DNA from: an uncultured Lacinutrix sp.
GTDB taxonomy: Bacteria; Bacteroidota; Bacteroidia; Flavobacteriales; Flavobacteriaceae
Length of the DNA stretch: 64,000 nt
Assembly (NCBI RefSeq): GCF_947500325.1
Contig: NZ_CANMRQ010000004.1
Coordinates: forward strand, 124,001-188,000
Reading direction: 5' to 3'
The position numbers and the translations under genes were made by a program. Below are positions 10,417 to 19,350 of this stretch, one piece after another; the stretch's first letter is position 1, and each line of letters opens with the position of its first letter. The notes beneath the pieces are model-generated. The model was not told the origin of the DNA. It did no database searches and saw only the letters and a program-made list of their open reading frames with translations.

Positions 10417-13191
10417 TTATAAACGCTGGTCTGGTTGACGACGTTTTTCATATTTTAAATCTTTAAGCAGATTCGACTTAATACCTATAAAGAAATTCCA
10501 TGAAGTACGTGTACTAAAAGGAATCCAACTAAAATTCATTCTCCAACTTAACAAATCGCGCTCAAAACGTAATTGAGTATAGGTAAACCCTTGATTTTTA
10601 AAGTCATAACCAGAAGAAGCACCAACTGTCCAACGCGGTGCAACTTCTAAATCTCCAGAAAACATTAGAGAATGTGAAGATATTTCATTTTGACGTGAAG
10701 AATTAGCATAATTTACAGCATAAGCTAATCGTAAACTCCAAGGTATTTTATAGTTATATAATTCACCTGGTTTTTCTTCTTCATCTTCTTCATCATTAAA
10801 ACGTTGGTCTGCAAAATCCTGAGAACGCCCAAATAAATCATCATTTCGGCCACCACTTTGTAATGTTTCATTTCTACTACTTTGACTCGTATTAGATCCT
10901 TTATCACTACCATCACTACTTAAACTATAACTTAAGGTTAGATTAGCACTTGTTAATCTAAATAAACTACCTCCATTATTGATATTAAATTTATCAACAC
11001 GCCTATTGTTATTATCTAAAGCATATGGATCAAGTGTTGCTCCGAAATTTACATTCATTTTATTTTTGAATAACTGAGTACCACCAGACATACGTACAGG
11101 GCTCCACTTTAAAGAGTCTCCGGCTACATTATATGATGTAGAAAAGTTTAAATTATTTAATAATATTATCTTTTTAGGTTCAACTTTTGTGCTGTCACGA
11201 TCACGTACTTTGGCTTCAAAATTATTAGATAAAGACAAACCTACAGCACTTGAAAACGTTTTATTAGGAGCGCCAAATAAGCTACCATCAAAACGTGAAA
11301 ATTCAACCTCTTCTATAGGATTTCCATTTATATCTGTCACTTCATAAGTATCATAATATTTATCAAAAGCAGGATTTATATTATAACTTATAGATGGCCT
11401 CATAACGTGTCGAATTTTTTGAATACGTTTGCCTTCATCATTTTTATCAAAATCGAATAAACCGTAAATAGTAGTACCAATACTAGACCCAAAACTATAG
11501 GTTCTAAATGAATCAAAGCCGTTTAAGTCCTCTGTAACTTCTTGATTAGTATCAGCGTCATAAAAGCGATTAATAGTGTTTAAAGTCCATGTTTCATCAT
11601 AATTAGCAGAAGCGCTAACACTAAAATATTTAAAAACTTTAAAGTTTGTTGTTAAAGGAATACTATGACGCATACCTATTCTAGCGGCATCAAACATTTC
11701 GCTTTTAAAGAATAAAGAGTCTGTTGTTTGAATTCTATTTTCACCGCGTACATTGTATTGTACATTTATGTTGTGTATTGCACCTTTCTTAGAACCAACT
11801 TTAGGAGCAAAAGGATATATTCTACTAACACTTGCTTGGAGTGTTGGTAAAGTCATGTTTATTGCTTCCGTTTGTGTATTTTGTGAATGAGTAGCGGTTA
11901 AGCTCATATTCACTTGAGGTTCGCCTTGAAAAGTTTTAGAGTATGAAATGGATGATGATAATGTATTATTTAAAAAACTAGCAGCATTTACTTGATTTAC
12001 AGATTGTTGGTAGTAGTTACTACTTCCTAAGTTAACAGAAGCAGAAAATCTAGAACTAGGATTCGATTTTGCATCCTGTTGATGAGACCATCTCAAATTA
12101 TAAATAGTATTTTTTGAATAGTCTGGAAAACCTCGTTCACTATTAATTAGATTTTCGTACCTAAATCCTATATTACCACTATATCTATAACGCGTTTTAT
12201 ATTTAGATTCAAAACGTAAACCATAACTACCATTAGTATAATAATCACCTAAAACTGCTAAGTCAACATAATCGCTAATTGCAAAATAATACCCTCCATT
12301 TTGTAAAAAGTATCCACGATCATTTTGTTCGCCAAAACTTGGAATAATTACTCCTGAAGTTTGTTTGTTAGACATTGGTAAAAAACCAAACGGAATACCT
12401 ATTGGAGTAGGAACATCATATATAAATAAGTTTGTTAAACCAGTAACAACTTTTTTACCTGGCACAAATTTAGCTTTACGCATTAAAAAGTAATATTCAG
12501 GGTCGTCTAAATTTTTAGATGTTGTATATTTTCCTCGTTTTAAAAAATAAACAGAATCATTTTCTTTTTTAGTGAGTTCTGCTTTAATAGTTCCTCCTTG
12601 TTGCTCTGTTATAGAATTCCAAATTAATGCTTTTTTAGTATTTGTATTAAAGCGAATAGAATCTGGTTCTACAATATTTTCACCTTGTTTAAAAACTGGG
12701 CGTTGAGAAAATTCTCCTGTCGAATCTTTAATTCTACCTGCATAAACTTCATTTTTACTATAATCAATTACAATAATTCCAGCTTTAATTTCCATATCTT
12801 GATATGTAATTTCAGCTTCATTGTATAAATACATTTTTTGTTCTTTCCTATTAAATATAGTATGATCTTTAGCTTTATAAGAAACTATAGCTTCTAATAA
12901 TCCTTTCTTTTTAGGCTTTATAGAATCATTAACGATAGAATCTTTAGATTTCTCATCAATAACGCTTTCGTTTAAGACCTTAGGCTTTAAAAGTGAGTCT
13001 ATTGAAACCTTAACTGGTTCTTCTTTTTTTTCTGCGGGAATGGTTACACTTTTATTAGGTGTATCCTGAGAGAAGCAAAAAGTGTTGATAAACACTGTAA
13101 AACTTAGGGCAAAAAGTATGTTTATTCTATTTGTATGCAATGCTTTTAAATGTATTTTTGCTAAAGTATGGCTCGGTTTTTGAATTGCCAA
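10417..13191 (-). CDS. lptD: LptD-like LPS-assembly outer membrane protein
   Basis: The product is up to 924 aa with an N-terminal signal sequence, a periplasmic OstA-like region ('YNEAEITYQDMEIKAG', about residues 125-140) and a long C-terminal beta-barrel, as in Bacteroidota LptD. It inserts LPS into the outer leaflet. The first codon of the longest frame is TTG (13189-13191), which also overlaps a -7-like TAATTTTG on the same strand (13189-13196); a TTG at 13138-13140 would begin closer to the signal peptide. No ATG is available, so the start is uncertain. It diverges from the amidase gene at 13263. Confidence 0.85.
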   Translation of the reverse strand: MAIQKPSHTLAKIHLKALHTNRINILFALSFTVFINTFCFSQDTPNKSVTIPAEKKEEPVKVSIDSLLKPKVLNESVIDEKSKDSIVNDSIKPKKKGLLEAIVSYKAKDHTIFNRKEQKMYLYNEAEITYQDMEIKAGIIVIDYSKNEVYAGRIKDSTGEFSQRPVFKQGENIVEPDSIRFNTNTKKALIWNSITEQQGGTIKAELTKKENDSVYFLKRGKYTTSKNLDDPEYYFLMRKAKFVPGKKVVTGLTNLFIYDVPTPIGIPFGFLPMSNKQTSGVIIPSFGEQNDRGYFLQNGGYYFAISDYVDLAVLGDYYTNGSYGLRFESKYKTRYRYSGNIGFRYENLINSERGFPDYSKNTIYNLRWSHQQDAKSNPSSRFSASVNLGSSNYYQQSVNQVNAASFLNNTLSSSISYSKTFQGEPQVNMSLTATHSQNTQTEAINMTLPTLQASVSRIYPFAPKVGSKKGAIHNINVQYNVRGENRIQTTDSLFFKSEMFDAARIGMRHSIPLTTNFKVFKYFSVSASANYDETWTLNTINRFYDADTNQEVTEDLNGFDSFRTYSFGSSIGTTIYGLFDFDKNDEGKRIQKIRHVMRPSISYNINPAFDKYYDTYEVTDINGNPIEEVEFSRFDGSLFGAPNKTFSSAVGLSLSNNFEAKVRDRDSTKVEPKKIILLNNLNFSTSYNVAGDSLKWSPVRMSGGTQLFKNKMNVNFGATLDPYALDNNNRRVDKFNINNGGSLFRLTSANLTLSYSLSSDGSDKGSNTSQSSRNETLQSGGRNDDLFGRSQDFADQRFNDEEDEEEKPGELYNYKIPWSLRLAYAVNYANSSRQNEISSHSLMFSGDLEVAPRWTVGASSGYDFKNQGFTYTQLRFERDLLSWRMNFSWIPFSTRTSWNFFIGIKSNLLKDLKYEKRRQPDQRL

Positions 13192-13262
13192 AATTACATA
13201 TATTTTTTATGATTAATTTATTATTCTGTAAAATTTAAAAAACCACACTAAACGCTTTAAAA

Positions 13263-14408
13263 ATGGGTTATAACAATATGCAAACGCTACTAAAATCAAT
13301 TTTCGTATCTATTATAATAGTATTAACAGTTACATTTTCTGCTACCGTTAATGCTCAAATGAATAATGAAAAATTTGTTGTAGTCTTAGATGCTGGCCAT
13401 GGTGGACGAGAACCAGGTAAAGTTGCAAAATCAGGACTTAAAGAAAAAGATATTACTTTAAAAATAGCTTTAGCCGTTGGAAAAGAACTTGAAAAGAATA
13501 AAGATATAAAGGTTGTCTATACTAGAAAAACAGATGTGTTTGTAGATTTATTTGTTAGAGGAAAAATAGCAAATGATGCTAATGCCGATTTATTTGTTTC
13601 TTTACATTGTAATGCTCATCATTCTCAAGCATCAGGTTCTGAAACTTATGTTTTGGGACTACATAGAAATAAAACTAATTTTGAAGTTGCAAAAAGGGAG
13701 AATTCTGTTATTTTTTCTGAAGAGAATCACGAAGAAAACTATAAAGGCTTTGATCCAAATTCACCTGAATCTTTTGTTGGGTTAACAATAATGCAAGAAG
13801 AATATCTAGACCAGAGTATTCTTTTAGCAAAAAACATACAAGATAATTTTACTAATAAGTTAAAACGTAAAAATAGAGGCGTAAAACAGGCAGGGTTTAT
13901 TGTGCTTCATCAAACTGTCATGCCTAGCGTATTAGTTGAATCGGGTTTTATAACAAATAAGTATGAAGGTAAATATTTAAACTCTAAAAAAGGACAAGCA
14001 GAAATAGCAACAGCTATTTCTAACGCAATTCTTAAATATAAAAAAATGATAGATGCAAGCTTTACTGAAGATACTTATATAATTGAAGAGGACACGATTG
14101 CAACTAATGATACACCTGTTGTTTTAGAAGAAAAAATAATAAAGAACACTGTCTTTAAGGTTCAAATTGCTGCTGGCTCTAAAAAAATAGAACCCAAACC
14201 ATATAATTTTAAAGGTTTAGAGGAAGTTTCTAGAGAAAAAGAAGATGATTTATATAAATATTATTACGGCTACACATCAGACATAAACAAAATAAAGAGT
14301 ATGCAATTAGATGCTAAAAATAAAGGATTTAAAAGTGCGTATATTGTAGCTTATAAAGATGGGAAACGCATAAGTTTAGAAAAAGCCTTAAATGATGGCG
14401 CTAAATAG
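13263..14408 (+). CDS. N-acetylmuramoyl-L-alanine amidase (Amidase_3)
   Basis: The 381-aa product has a signal peptide ending near 'ATVNAQ', then a zinc amidase domain: 'VVLDAGHGGREPGKV' with the first zinc histidine, 'LFVSLHCNAHHSQASGSETYVLG' and 'VLVESGFITN' with the catalytic glutamate. This is the Amidase_3 (AmiC/CwlC) fold, which cleaves the peptide stem from peptidoglycan. The C-terminal ~90 residues ('FKVQIAAGSKKIE...') resemble a divergent SPOR-like peptidoglycan-binding domain. It heads the plus-strand run containing the MCE gene 54 bp on. The ATG at 13263 is used; an in-frame ATG at 13278 (Met6) is a possible alternative. Confidence 0.9.
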   Translation: MGYNNMQTLLKSIFVSIIIVLTVTFSATVNAQMNNEKFVVVLDAGHGGREPGKVAKSGLKEKDITLKIALAVGKELEKNKDIKVVYTRKTDVFVDLFVRGKIANDANADLFVSLHCNAHHSQASGSETYVLGLHRNKTNFEVAKRENSVIFSEENHEENYKGFDPNSPESFVGLTIMQEEYLDQSILLAKNIQDNFTNKLKRKNRGVKQAGFIVLHQTVMPSVLVESGFITNKYEGKYLNSKKGQAEIATAISNAILKYKKMIDASFTEDTYIIEEDTIATNDTPVVLEEKIIKNTVFKVQIAAGSKKIEPKPYNFKGLEEVSREKEDDLYKYYYGYTSDINKIKSMQLDAKNKGFKSAYIVAYKDGKRISLEKALNDGAK

Positions 14409-14431
14409 CCTTATTCTTATAAAATTTATTA

Positions 14432-14439
14432 TATTTTTG
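14432..14439 (+). promoter_or_regulatory. Candidate Bacteroidota -7 element before the MCE gene
   Basis: TATTTTTG matches TAnnTTTG and ends 23 bp before the ATG at 14463. I see no convincing TTG -33 element at the usual spacing, so this is a weak call. If real, the MCE gene would have its own promoter as well as read-through from the amidase gene. Confidence 0.3.
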
Positions 14440-14462
14440 TTACCAACCAGAACAACCTATAC

Positions 14463-15401
14463 ATGTCAAGAGAAGTAAAAACAGCCATATTAGTTATTCT
14501 AGGAATAGCATTGTTCATTTTTGGATTTAATTACCTTAAAGGAGAAAACCTTTTAGAATCTGATAATACATTTTATACATCCTTTGAGTATAATGGACTA
14601 ACAACATCATCGCCTGTTACAATTAAAGGGAATAATATAGGTAGAATTTCAGATATACAATATGATTTTGAAACAGGAAAAACCAAAGTAGCCTTTCAAG
14701 TAGATGATAAATTAAAATTTCCTACAGATAGTAAAATTAGATTATATGAAATGGGATTAATGGGAGGGAATGCAATTGCTATAATTCCTGGTCAAAGTAA
14801 TAAAGTGGCTAAACCTGGTGATTTCATTGAAAGTGAAGTTGAAACTGGTTTAGTATCTAATCTATCGAAAAATTTTTCTGGATTAACTGATGATTTAGAT
14901 GTTACTTTAAAAGCAGCAGACTCTTTGTTGTTAAATTTAAATGCTATTGTTGAAGATGATTCAGAAAAAGGATTAAAAAGTGCAATAGGAGAACTTAATG
15001 CTACACTAAAATCATTTAAAGGATTATCTCAATCATTTAATAAAGTGATTGCAAACAATGAAGATGATTTAAAAACAGTATTAACAAACTTTAATAAAGT
15101 TAGTGAAGATCTAGCTGTTTTATCTAATGGATTAAAAGATGTAAAGATTGACGAAACTGTTAAAAGTTTAGATAAAACATTAGCAAATGTAGATGGCCTA
15201 ATTACAGATTTAAACAAAGGAGAAGGCACATTAGGTCTGTTATTAAAAGATGATAAATTATATAACAATTTAGAAGTTGCATCATACCAATTAAAAGAAT
15301 TATTACAGGACTTTAAACTAAATCCTAAACGTTATGTAAATGTTTCTGTATTTGGTAAAAAAGCAAAACCATACGTTGAACCAGAAGACGAAAGAGAATA
15401 A
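14463..15401 (+). CDS. mlaD: MCE/MlaD-family lipid transport protein
   Basis: The 312-aa product has one N-terminal transmembrane segment (about residues 7-24) followed by an MCE domain ('FYTSFEYNGLTTSSPVTIKGNNIGRI', about 41-66, and 'LYEMGLMGGNAIAIIPG' near 94-110) and a long helical C-terminus. MlaD-type proteins form periplasmic rings that carry phospholipids between membranes. The ATPase and permease partners are not in this window. It is 12 bp upstream of the Fe-S gene at 15413, so probably co-transcribed. Confidence 0.88.
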   Translation: MSREVKTAILVILGIALFIFGFNYLKGENLLESDNTFYTSFEYNGLTTSSPVTIKGNNIGRISDIQYDFETGKTKVAFQVDDKLKFPTDSKIRLYEMGLMGGNAIAIIPGQSNKVAKPGDFIESEVETGLVSNLSKNFSGLTDDLDVTLKAADSLLLNLNAIVEDDSEKGLKSAIGELNATLKSFKGLSQSFNKVIANNEDDLKTVLTNFNKVSEDLAVLSNGLKDVKIDETVKSLDKTLANVDGLITDLNKGEGTLGLLLKDDKLYNNLEVASYQLKELLQDFKLNPKRYVNVSVFGKKAKPYVEPEDERE

Positions 15402-15412
15402 ACTATCCATAA

Positions 15413-16726
15413 ATGAACTACTTACCAAATATCATTTTTGCTATTGCACTATTTTTAGGCATTGGCTATTTTGCAAAAAATGTAAAAAAACTTATTAGAA
15501 ATATAAAACTAGGACAGCCAAAAGACGTTAATGATAATAAATCGCAACGTTGGAAAAACATGGCTATGATTGCTTTAGGGCAAAGTAAAATGGTTAAACG
15601 ACCTGTTTCTGGCTTTTTCCACATTATAGTCTATGTAGGTTTTGTAATTATTAATATAGAAGTTTTAGAAATTATTATAGATGGCCTTTTTGGAACTCAC
15701 CGTATAGGATTAAAAGTATTACCTGAATCACTTTATGGTTTTTTAATTGGTAGTTTTGAAGTATTAGCAGCATTAGTATTTATAGCTGTAGTAATATTTT
15801 GGATAAGGAGAAATATTATTAAGATAAAACGTTTTATGAGCTCTGAAATGAAAGGATGGCCAAAAAACGATGGTAATTTTATTTTATACTTTGAAATGGT
15901 GTTGATGACACTTTTTTTAGTTATGAATGCTACAGATTCTTCGTTTCAAGACTTAGGTTCAGGAAATATAATTAGCCAATATATAGCTCCAATGTTTAGT
16001 AGTTTATCTGAAAGTACTTTACACCTTATTGAACGTGGAGCATGGTGGTTACATATTTTAGGTATTTTAGTATTCTTAAATTATTTATATTTCTCTAAAC
16101 ATTTACACATATTATTAGCATTTCCAAACACTTATTATGGTAAGTTAACACCTAAAGGTCAATTTGAAAACAACGATACTGTTACTAAGGAAGTTATGCT
16201 AATGATGGATCCTGACGCTGATCCATTTGCAGCACCAGCTGAAGGAGAAACTGAGGAAGCACCAGCTAAATTTGGTGCTAGTGATGTTCAAGATTTAAGT
16301 TGGGTGAATTTAATGAATGCATATACGTGTACAGAATGTGGTCGCTGTACTAGTCAATGCCCAGCAAATCTTACGGGTAAAAAATTATCTCCAAGAAAAA
16401 TAATGATGGATACCAGAGACCGTTTGGAAGAGGTTGGTAAGAATATTGATAAAAATAAAGGTGTTTTTGTAGATGATGGAAAACAATTGCTAAATGATTA
16501 TATTACAAAGGAAGAGTTATGGGCTTGTACCACTTGTAATGCATGTGTAGAAGCATGTCCTGTAAGTATAGATCCATTAAATATTATTATGCAAATGCGT
16601 AGCTATTTAGTAATGGAGGAATCGGCAGCTCCTATGGAACTTAATAATATGATGACAAATATAGAGAATAATGGAGCGCCATGGCCTTATAATCAAATGG
16701 ATAGATTGAATTGGAAAGATGAGTAG
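15413..16726 (+). CDS. Membrane-bound HdrC-like 4Fe-4S dicluster protein
   Basis: The 437-aa product has about five transmembrane segments in the first ~240 residues and a cytosolic C-terminus carrying two four-cysteine clusters: 'CTECGRCTSQCP' and 'CTTCNACVEACP', each followed by a helical segment. This is the layout of a NarI-like membrane anchor fused to an HdrC/GlpC-like ferredoxin domain. The natural partner is the CCG-domain protein at 17791, giving an HdrCB-like electron-transfer complex; its electron donor and acceptor are unknown. The stop overlaps the start of the next gene by 8 bp. Confidence 0.85.
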   Translation: MNYLPNIIFAIALFLGIGYFAKNVKKLIRNIKLGQPKDVNDNKSQRWKNMAMIALGQSKMVKRPVSGFFHIIVYVGFVIINIEVLEIIIDGLFGTHRIGLKVLPESLYGFLIGSFEVLAALVFIAVVIFWIRRNIIKIKRFMSSEMKGWPKNDGNFILYFEMVLMTLFLVMNATDSSFQDLGSGNIISQYIAPMFSSLSESTLHLIERGAWWLHILGILVFLNYLYFSKHLHILLAFPNTYYGKLTPKGQFENNDTVTKEVMLMMDPDADPFAAPAEGETEEAPAKFGASDVQDLSWVNLMNAYTCTECGRCTSQCPANLTGKKLSPRKIMMDTRDRLEEVGKNIDKNKGVFVDDGKQLLNDYITKEELWACTTCNACVEACPVSIDPLNIIMQMRSYLVMEESAAPMELNNMMTNIENNGAPWPYNQMDRLNWKDE

Positions 16727-17132
16727 AAAAATATTGAAACATAGTTATTTTTGCACTGTAATAATCCTATTTATTGCTCAAATATCTATTGCTCAATCAT
16801 ATAAAAAAGACTCTATTCAAATAAAAGCATATACAGAAATAACATATAACAATAATAAAGTAGAATCAATTAAATTAAAAAAAGTATTTTGTGATTATTG
16901 TTCTGAATTTCAATTAGAAAGCATTGGAGAAGAAGCACTATACAGAGCTAATGCTGAAAAATATTTACCTGAAAATAAATTAAAAAAAGGAAAAAAACGA
17001 TTAGCTATATATATAAGGATATCTAAAGTAGATTTTGCTGCTATAAAAAATCCAGAGTTAATAGAAGATCAAAAGCTAATAAAGAATAAAAAAACGGGGC
17101 AATTAAATCATTCTCATACTGATGACAAATAA
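16719..17132 (+). CDS. Small secreted hypothetical protein
   Basis: The 137-aa product begins with a hydrophobic signal ('VIILFIAQISIAQS') and is otherwise basic, with a 'CDYC' pair near residue 54. I recognise no family. It overlaps the upstream Fe-S gene by 8 bp and the downstream gene by 11 bp, so translation is probably coupled. Its place between the two Fe-S subunit genes is noteworthy. Confidence 0.7.
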   Translation: MSRKILKHSYFCTVIILFIAQISIAQSYKKDSIQIKAYTEITYNNNKVESIKLKKVFCDYCSEFQLESIGEEALYRANAEKYLPENKLKKGKKRLAIYIRISKVDFAAIKNPELIEDQKLIKNKKTGQLNHSHTDDK

Positions 17133-17784
17133 ATTAATAACAGTACAAGTTTCAAAAATTTTAACGTTATGCTTTTTAGTTTTTGGATTTATATCCAAAA
17201 GCTACTCACAAGACGTTAAAAATAAAGAGTTAGATAGTTTGGCTGTTAAAATGTTTAAGACTATTAATGATAAAGACTATAATTCTATTTTAGAAATGAC
17301 TCATCCAAAGGTTTTTGATATAGTACCAAAGGAAACAATGGCTACTGTTCTAAAATCAACATTTGAAGGCAATGAGGAGTTTTCAATTGATATGCCAAAA
17401 GAAATACCTCAATACAAAATATCCTCAGTTTATAAAGACATAGATAATAATTCAGATTATGCATTTTTATCATACGACTTAAAAATGACTATGTCTTTTA
17501 ATAATCAAGAATTTGATGAAGAGAGCAAGGAAATGATGAAAAACATGATGTTAATGAAAGGTATGGAGGCAGAGTTTATTTCTAATAATACTTTAAAAGT
17601 CCTTATGCTAAATAGGTTAACCATTTTAGTTAAAGATAAAGCAACAAATAATAAATGGGTTATGGTAAATTATGACCCTGATTCACCATTGTTTTTTAAA
17701 ATATTATCAGTTAATATTATAGAAAAAGCGAAGGAATACAATCAAGGTTTAATGATAGAGAGTAAAAAGGAGCAAAAAAACTAA
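17122..17784 (+). CDS. Secreted hypothetical protein
   Basis: The 220-aa product has a signal peptide ending near 'SKSYSQD' (about residue 30), then a soluble domain opening 'LDSLAVKMFKTINDKDYNSILEMTHPKVFDIVP', reminiscent of SnoaL/NTF2-like small folds, though I cannot confirm this. It is Met-rich around residues 137-155. It overlaps the upstream gene and ends 6 bp before the Fe-S gene at 17791. Confidence 0.7.
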   Translation: MTNKLITVQVSKILTLCFLVFGFISKSYSQDVKNKELDSLAVKMFKTINDKDYNSILEMTHPKVFDIVPKETMATVLKSTFEGNEEFSIDMPKEIPQYKISSVYKDIDNNSDYAFLSYDLKMTMSFNNQEFDEESKEMMKNMMLMKGMEAEFISNNTLKVLMLNRLTILVKDKATNNKWVMVNYDPDSPLFFKILSVNIIEKAKEYNQGLMIESKKEQKN

Positions 17785-17790
17785 AATAAA

Positions 17791-18582
17791 ATGAGTGAAC
17801 AACTTATAGTGCCTACAATGGCAGAATTTATGGCAGAAGGAAAAGAACCAGATATTTTATTTTGGGTAGGATCTGCAGGTAGTTATGATGATAGAGCAAA
17901 AAAAATAACAAAAGCTTTTGTTAAAATTCTAAATAAAGCTCAAGTAAACTTTGCAGTTTTAGGAAGTGAAGAAAGCTCTACAGGAGATGTAGCTAAAAGA
18001 GCAGGTAATGAGTTTCTTTTCCAAATGCAAGCTGTAACTAATATCGAAATATTAAATGCATATAATATAAAACGTATTGTAACTTGTGATCCACATTCTT
18101 TTAATTGTTTAAAAAATGAATATCCAGGTTTAGGTGGTAATTATGAGGTAATTCATCACACACAATTTATTAATCAATTAATTGATTCTGGAAAACTTAA
18201 AACCGGAAACACTAATTTTAATGGAAAGCGTATTACTTTTCATGACCCATGTTACTTAGGGAGAGCCAATAAAGTATACGATTCACCAAGAAATGTGTTA
18301 TCTAATTTAAATGCGAATTTAGTAGAAATGAAACGTAGTAGATCTACGGCTCTATGTTGTGGAGCTGGTGGAGCTCAAATGTTTAAAGAACCAGAACAAG
18401 GAGATTTAGATATTAACATTTTGCGAACACAAGATGCTTTAGAAACTAAACCAGATATCATTGCTACAGCTTGTCCATACTGCAATACTATGATGACTGA
18501 TGGTGTAAAAGGAAAAGAAAAAGAGAATGAAGTTGCTGTAATGGATATAGCAGAATTAATTGCAAGTGCTCAGGGATTATAA
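17791..18582 (+). CDS. HdrB-like CCG-domain Fe-S protein
   Basis: The 263-aa product carries two cysteine-rich CCG domains: 'HDPCYLGRANKVYDSPRNVL', 'ALCCGAGGAQMF' and 'TACPYCNTMMTDGVK', plus 'CDPHSFNCLKNEYPGLGG'. These resemble the domains of heterodisulfide reductase subunit B and LutA/GlpC proteins that bind a special 4Fe-4S cluster. It most likely pairs with the HdrC-like membrane protein at 15413. The next gene begins 2 bp after the stop. Confidence 0.85.
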   Translation: MSEQLIVPTMAEFMAEGKEPDILFWVGSAGSYDDRAKKITKAFVKILNKAQVNFAVLGSEESSTGDVAKRAGNEFLFQMQAVTNIEILNAYNIKRIVTCDPHSFNCLKNEYPGLGGNYEVIHHTQFINQLIDSGKLKTGNTNFNGKRITFHDPCYLGRANKVYDSPRNVLSNLNANLVEMKRSRSTALCCGAGGAQMFKEPEQGDLDINILRTQDALETKPDIIATACPYCNTMMTDGVKGKEKENEVAVMDIAELIASAQGL

Positions 18583-18584
18583 TT

Positions 18585-18788
18585 ATGGGGATAGGTAAAA
18601 AATTAAAAGTAAGAATTATATTTGGTGTAGTTTCTGGATTGTTTTTTGCAATAACAATGTGGTTATTAGATTCTTATTATGATGATGAAACTTTCAACAT
18701 TAATAAGTTTCTTTTTCATTTCATTTTTTTCGGCATATTTCAAGGTATAATTTCAGGTTTTTATATTAAAAAAGATAAACCAGAATAG
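18585..18788 (+). CDS. Small two-segment membrane protein
   Basis: The 67-aa product has two hydrophobic segments (about residues 10-27 and 42-61) and short charged ends. No family is recognised. It begins 2 bp after the CCG gene, so it belongs to the same transcription unit. Confidence 0.65.
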   Translation: MGIGKKLKVRIIFGVVSGLFFAITMWLLDSYYDDETFNINKFLFHFIFFGIFQGIISGFYIKKDKPE

Positions 18789-18834
18789 AACTTTAGTAAA
18801 TTATATACTGGAGCAGTAAACTTAAAAACAAAGT

Positions 18835-19350
18835 ATGTTTACTAATAATCAAATAGATATCAATTCAATTCCTAAATTAGAAGATATATCTTTAAATCCC
18901 ATTTCTAAAAAATATTTAAATATTTTGTATTTAAATATTTTGCTACTTTACTCATCCTTTATAGGAATCATAGTAATAATTAATGTTTTAGTAAAAAAAG
19001 ACTGGGCCAAAGATTATTTTTGGCATGCCCTTTTCTTTTTGTTAATTTCCTTTTTGTTTCAATGCGTTATTACTTATTTAGGATTTAATAAACGAGCTTA
19101 TGCATTAAGAACGCAAGATGTTATTCACACTAAGGGCTTATTAGTACATCAAAGAACCACAGTGCCTTTTATAAGAATTCAGCATTTAGAAACAAAACAA
19201 TCATTTGTCGCAAAAAAACTAAAATTAGCGTCCTTATATGTATATACCGCAGGTGAAGCTGGTGGAGATTTATCTATAAAAGGACTACCAATAGATGAAG
19301 CAAATAGAATCAACGAGTTTCTAAATAATAAAATTAATGAGCGACTTTAA
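18835..19350 (+). CDS. bPH2-domain membrane protein (YdbS-like)
   Basis: The 171-aa product has two transmembrane segments (about residues 30-55 and 64-83) and then a bacterial PH-like (bPH2, YdbS) domain: 'DVIHTKGLLVHQRTTVPFIRIQHLETKQSF'. It overlaps by 14 bp with the gene at 19337, its usual partner YdbT. Members are membrane-associated with unclear roles; in Bacillus the YdbST pair is linked to bacteriocin or envelope stress resistance. Confidence 0.85.
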   Translation: MFTNNQIDINSIPKLEDISLNPISKKYLNILYLNILLLYSSFIGIIVIINVLVKKDWAKDYFWHALFFLLISFLFQCVITYLGFNKRAYALRTQDVIHTKGLLVHQRTTVPFIRIQHLETKQSFVAKKLKLASLYVYTAGEAGGDLSIKGLPIDEANRINEFLNNKINERL

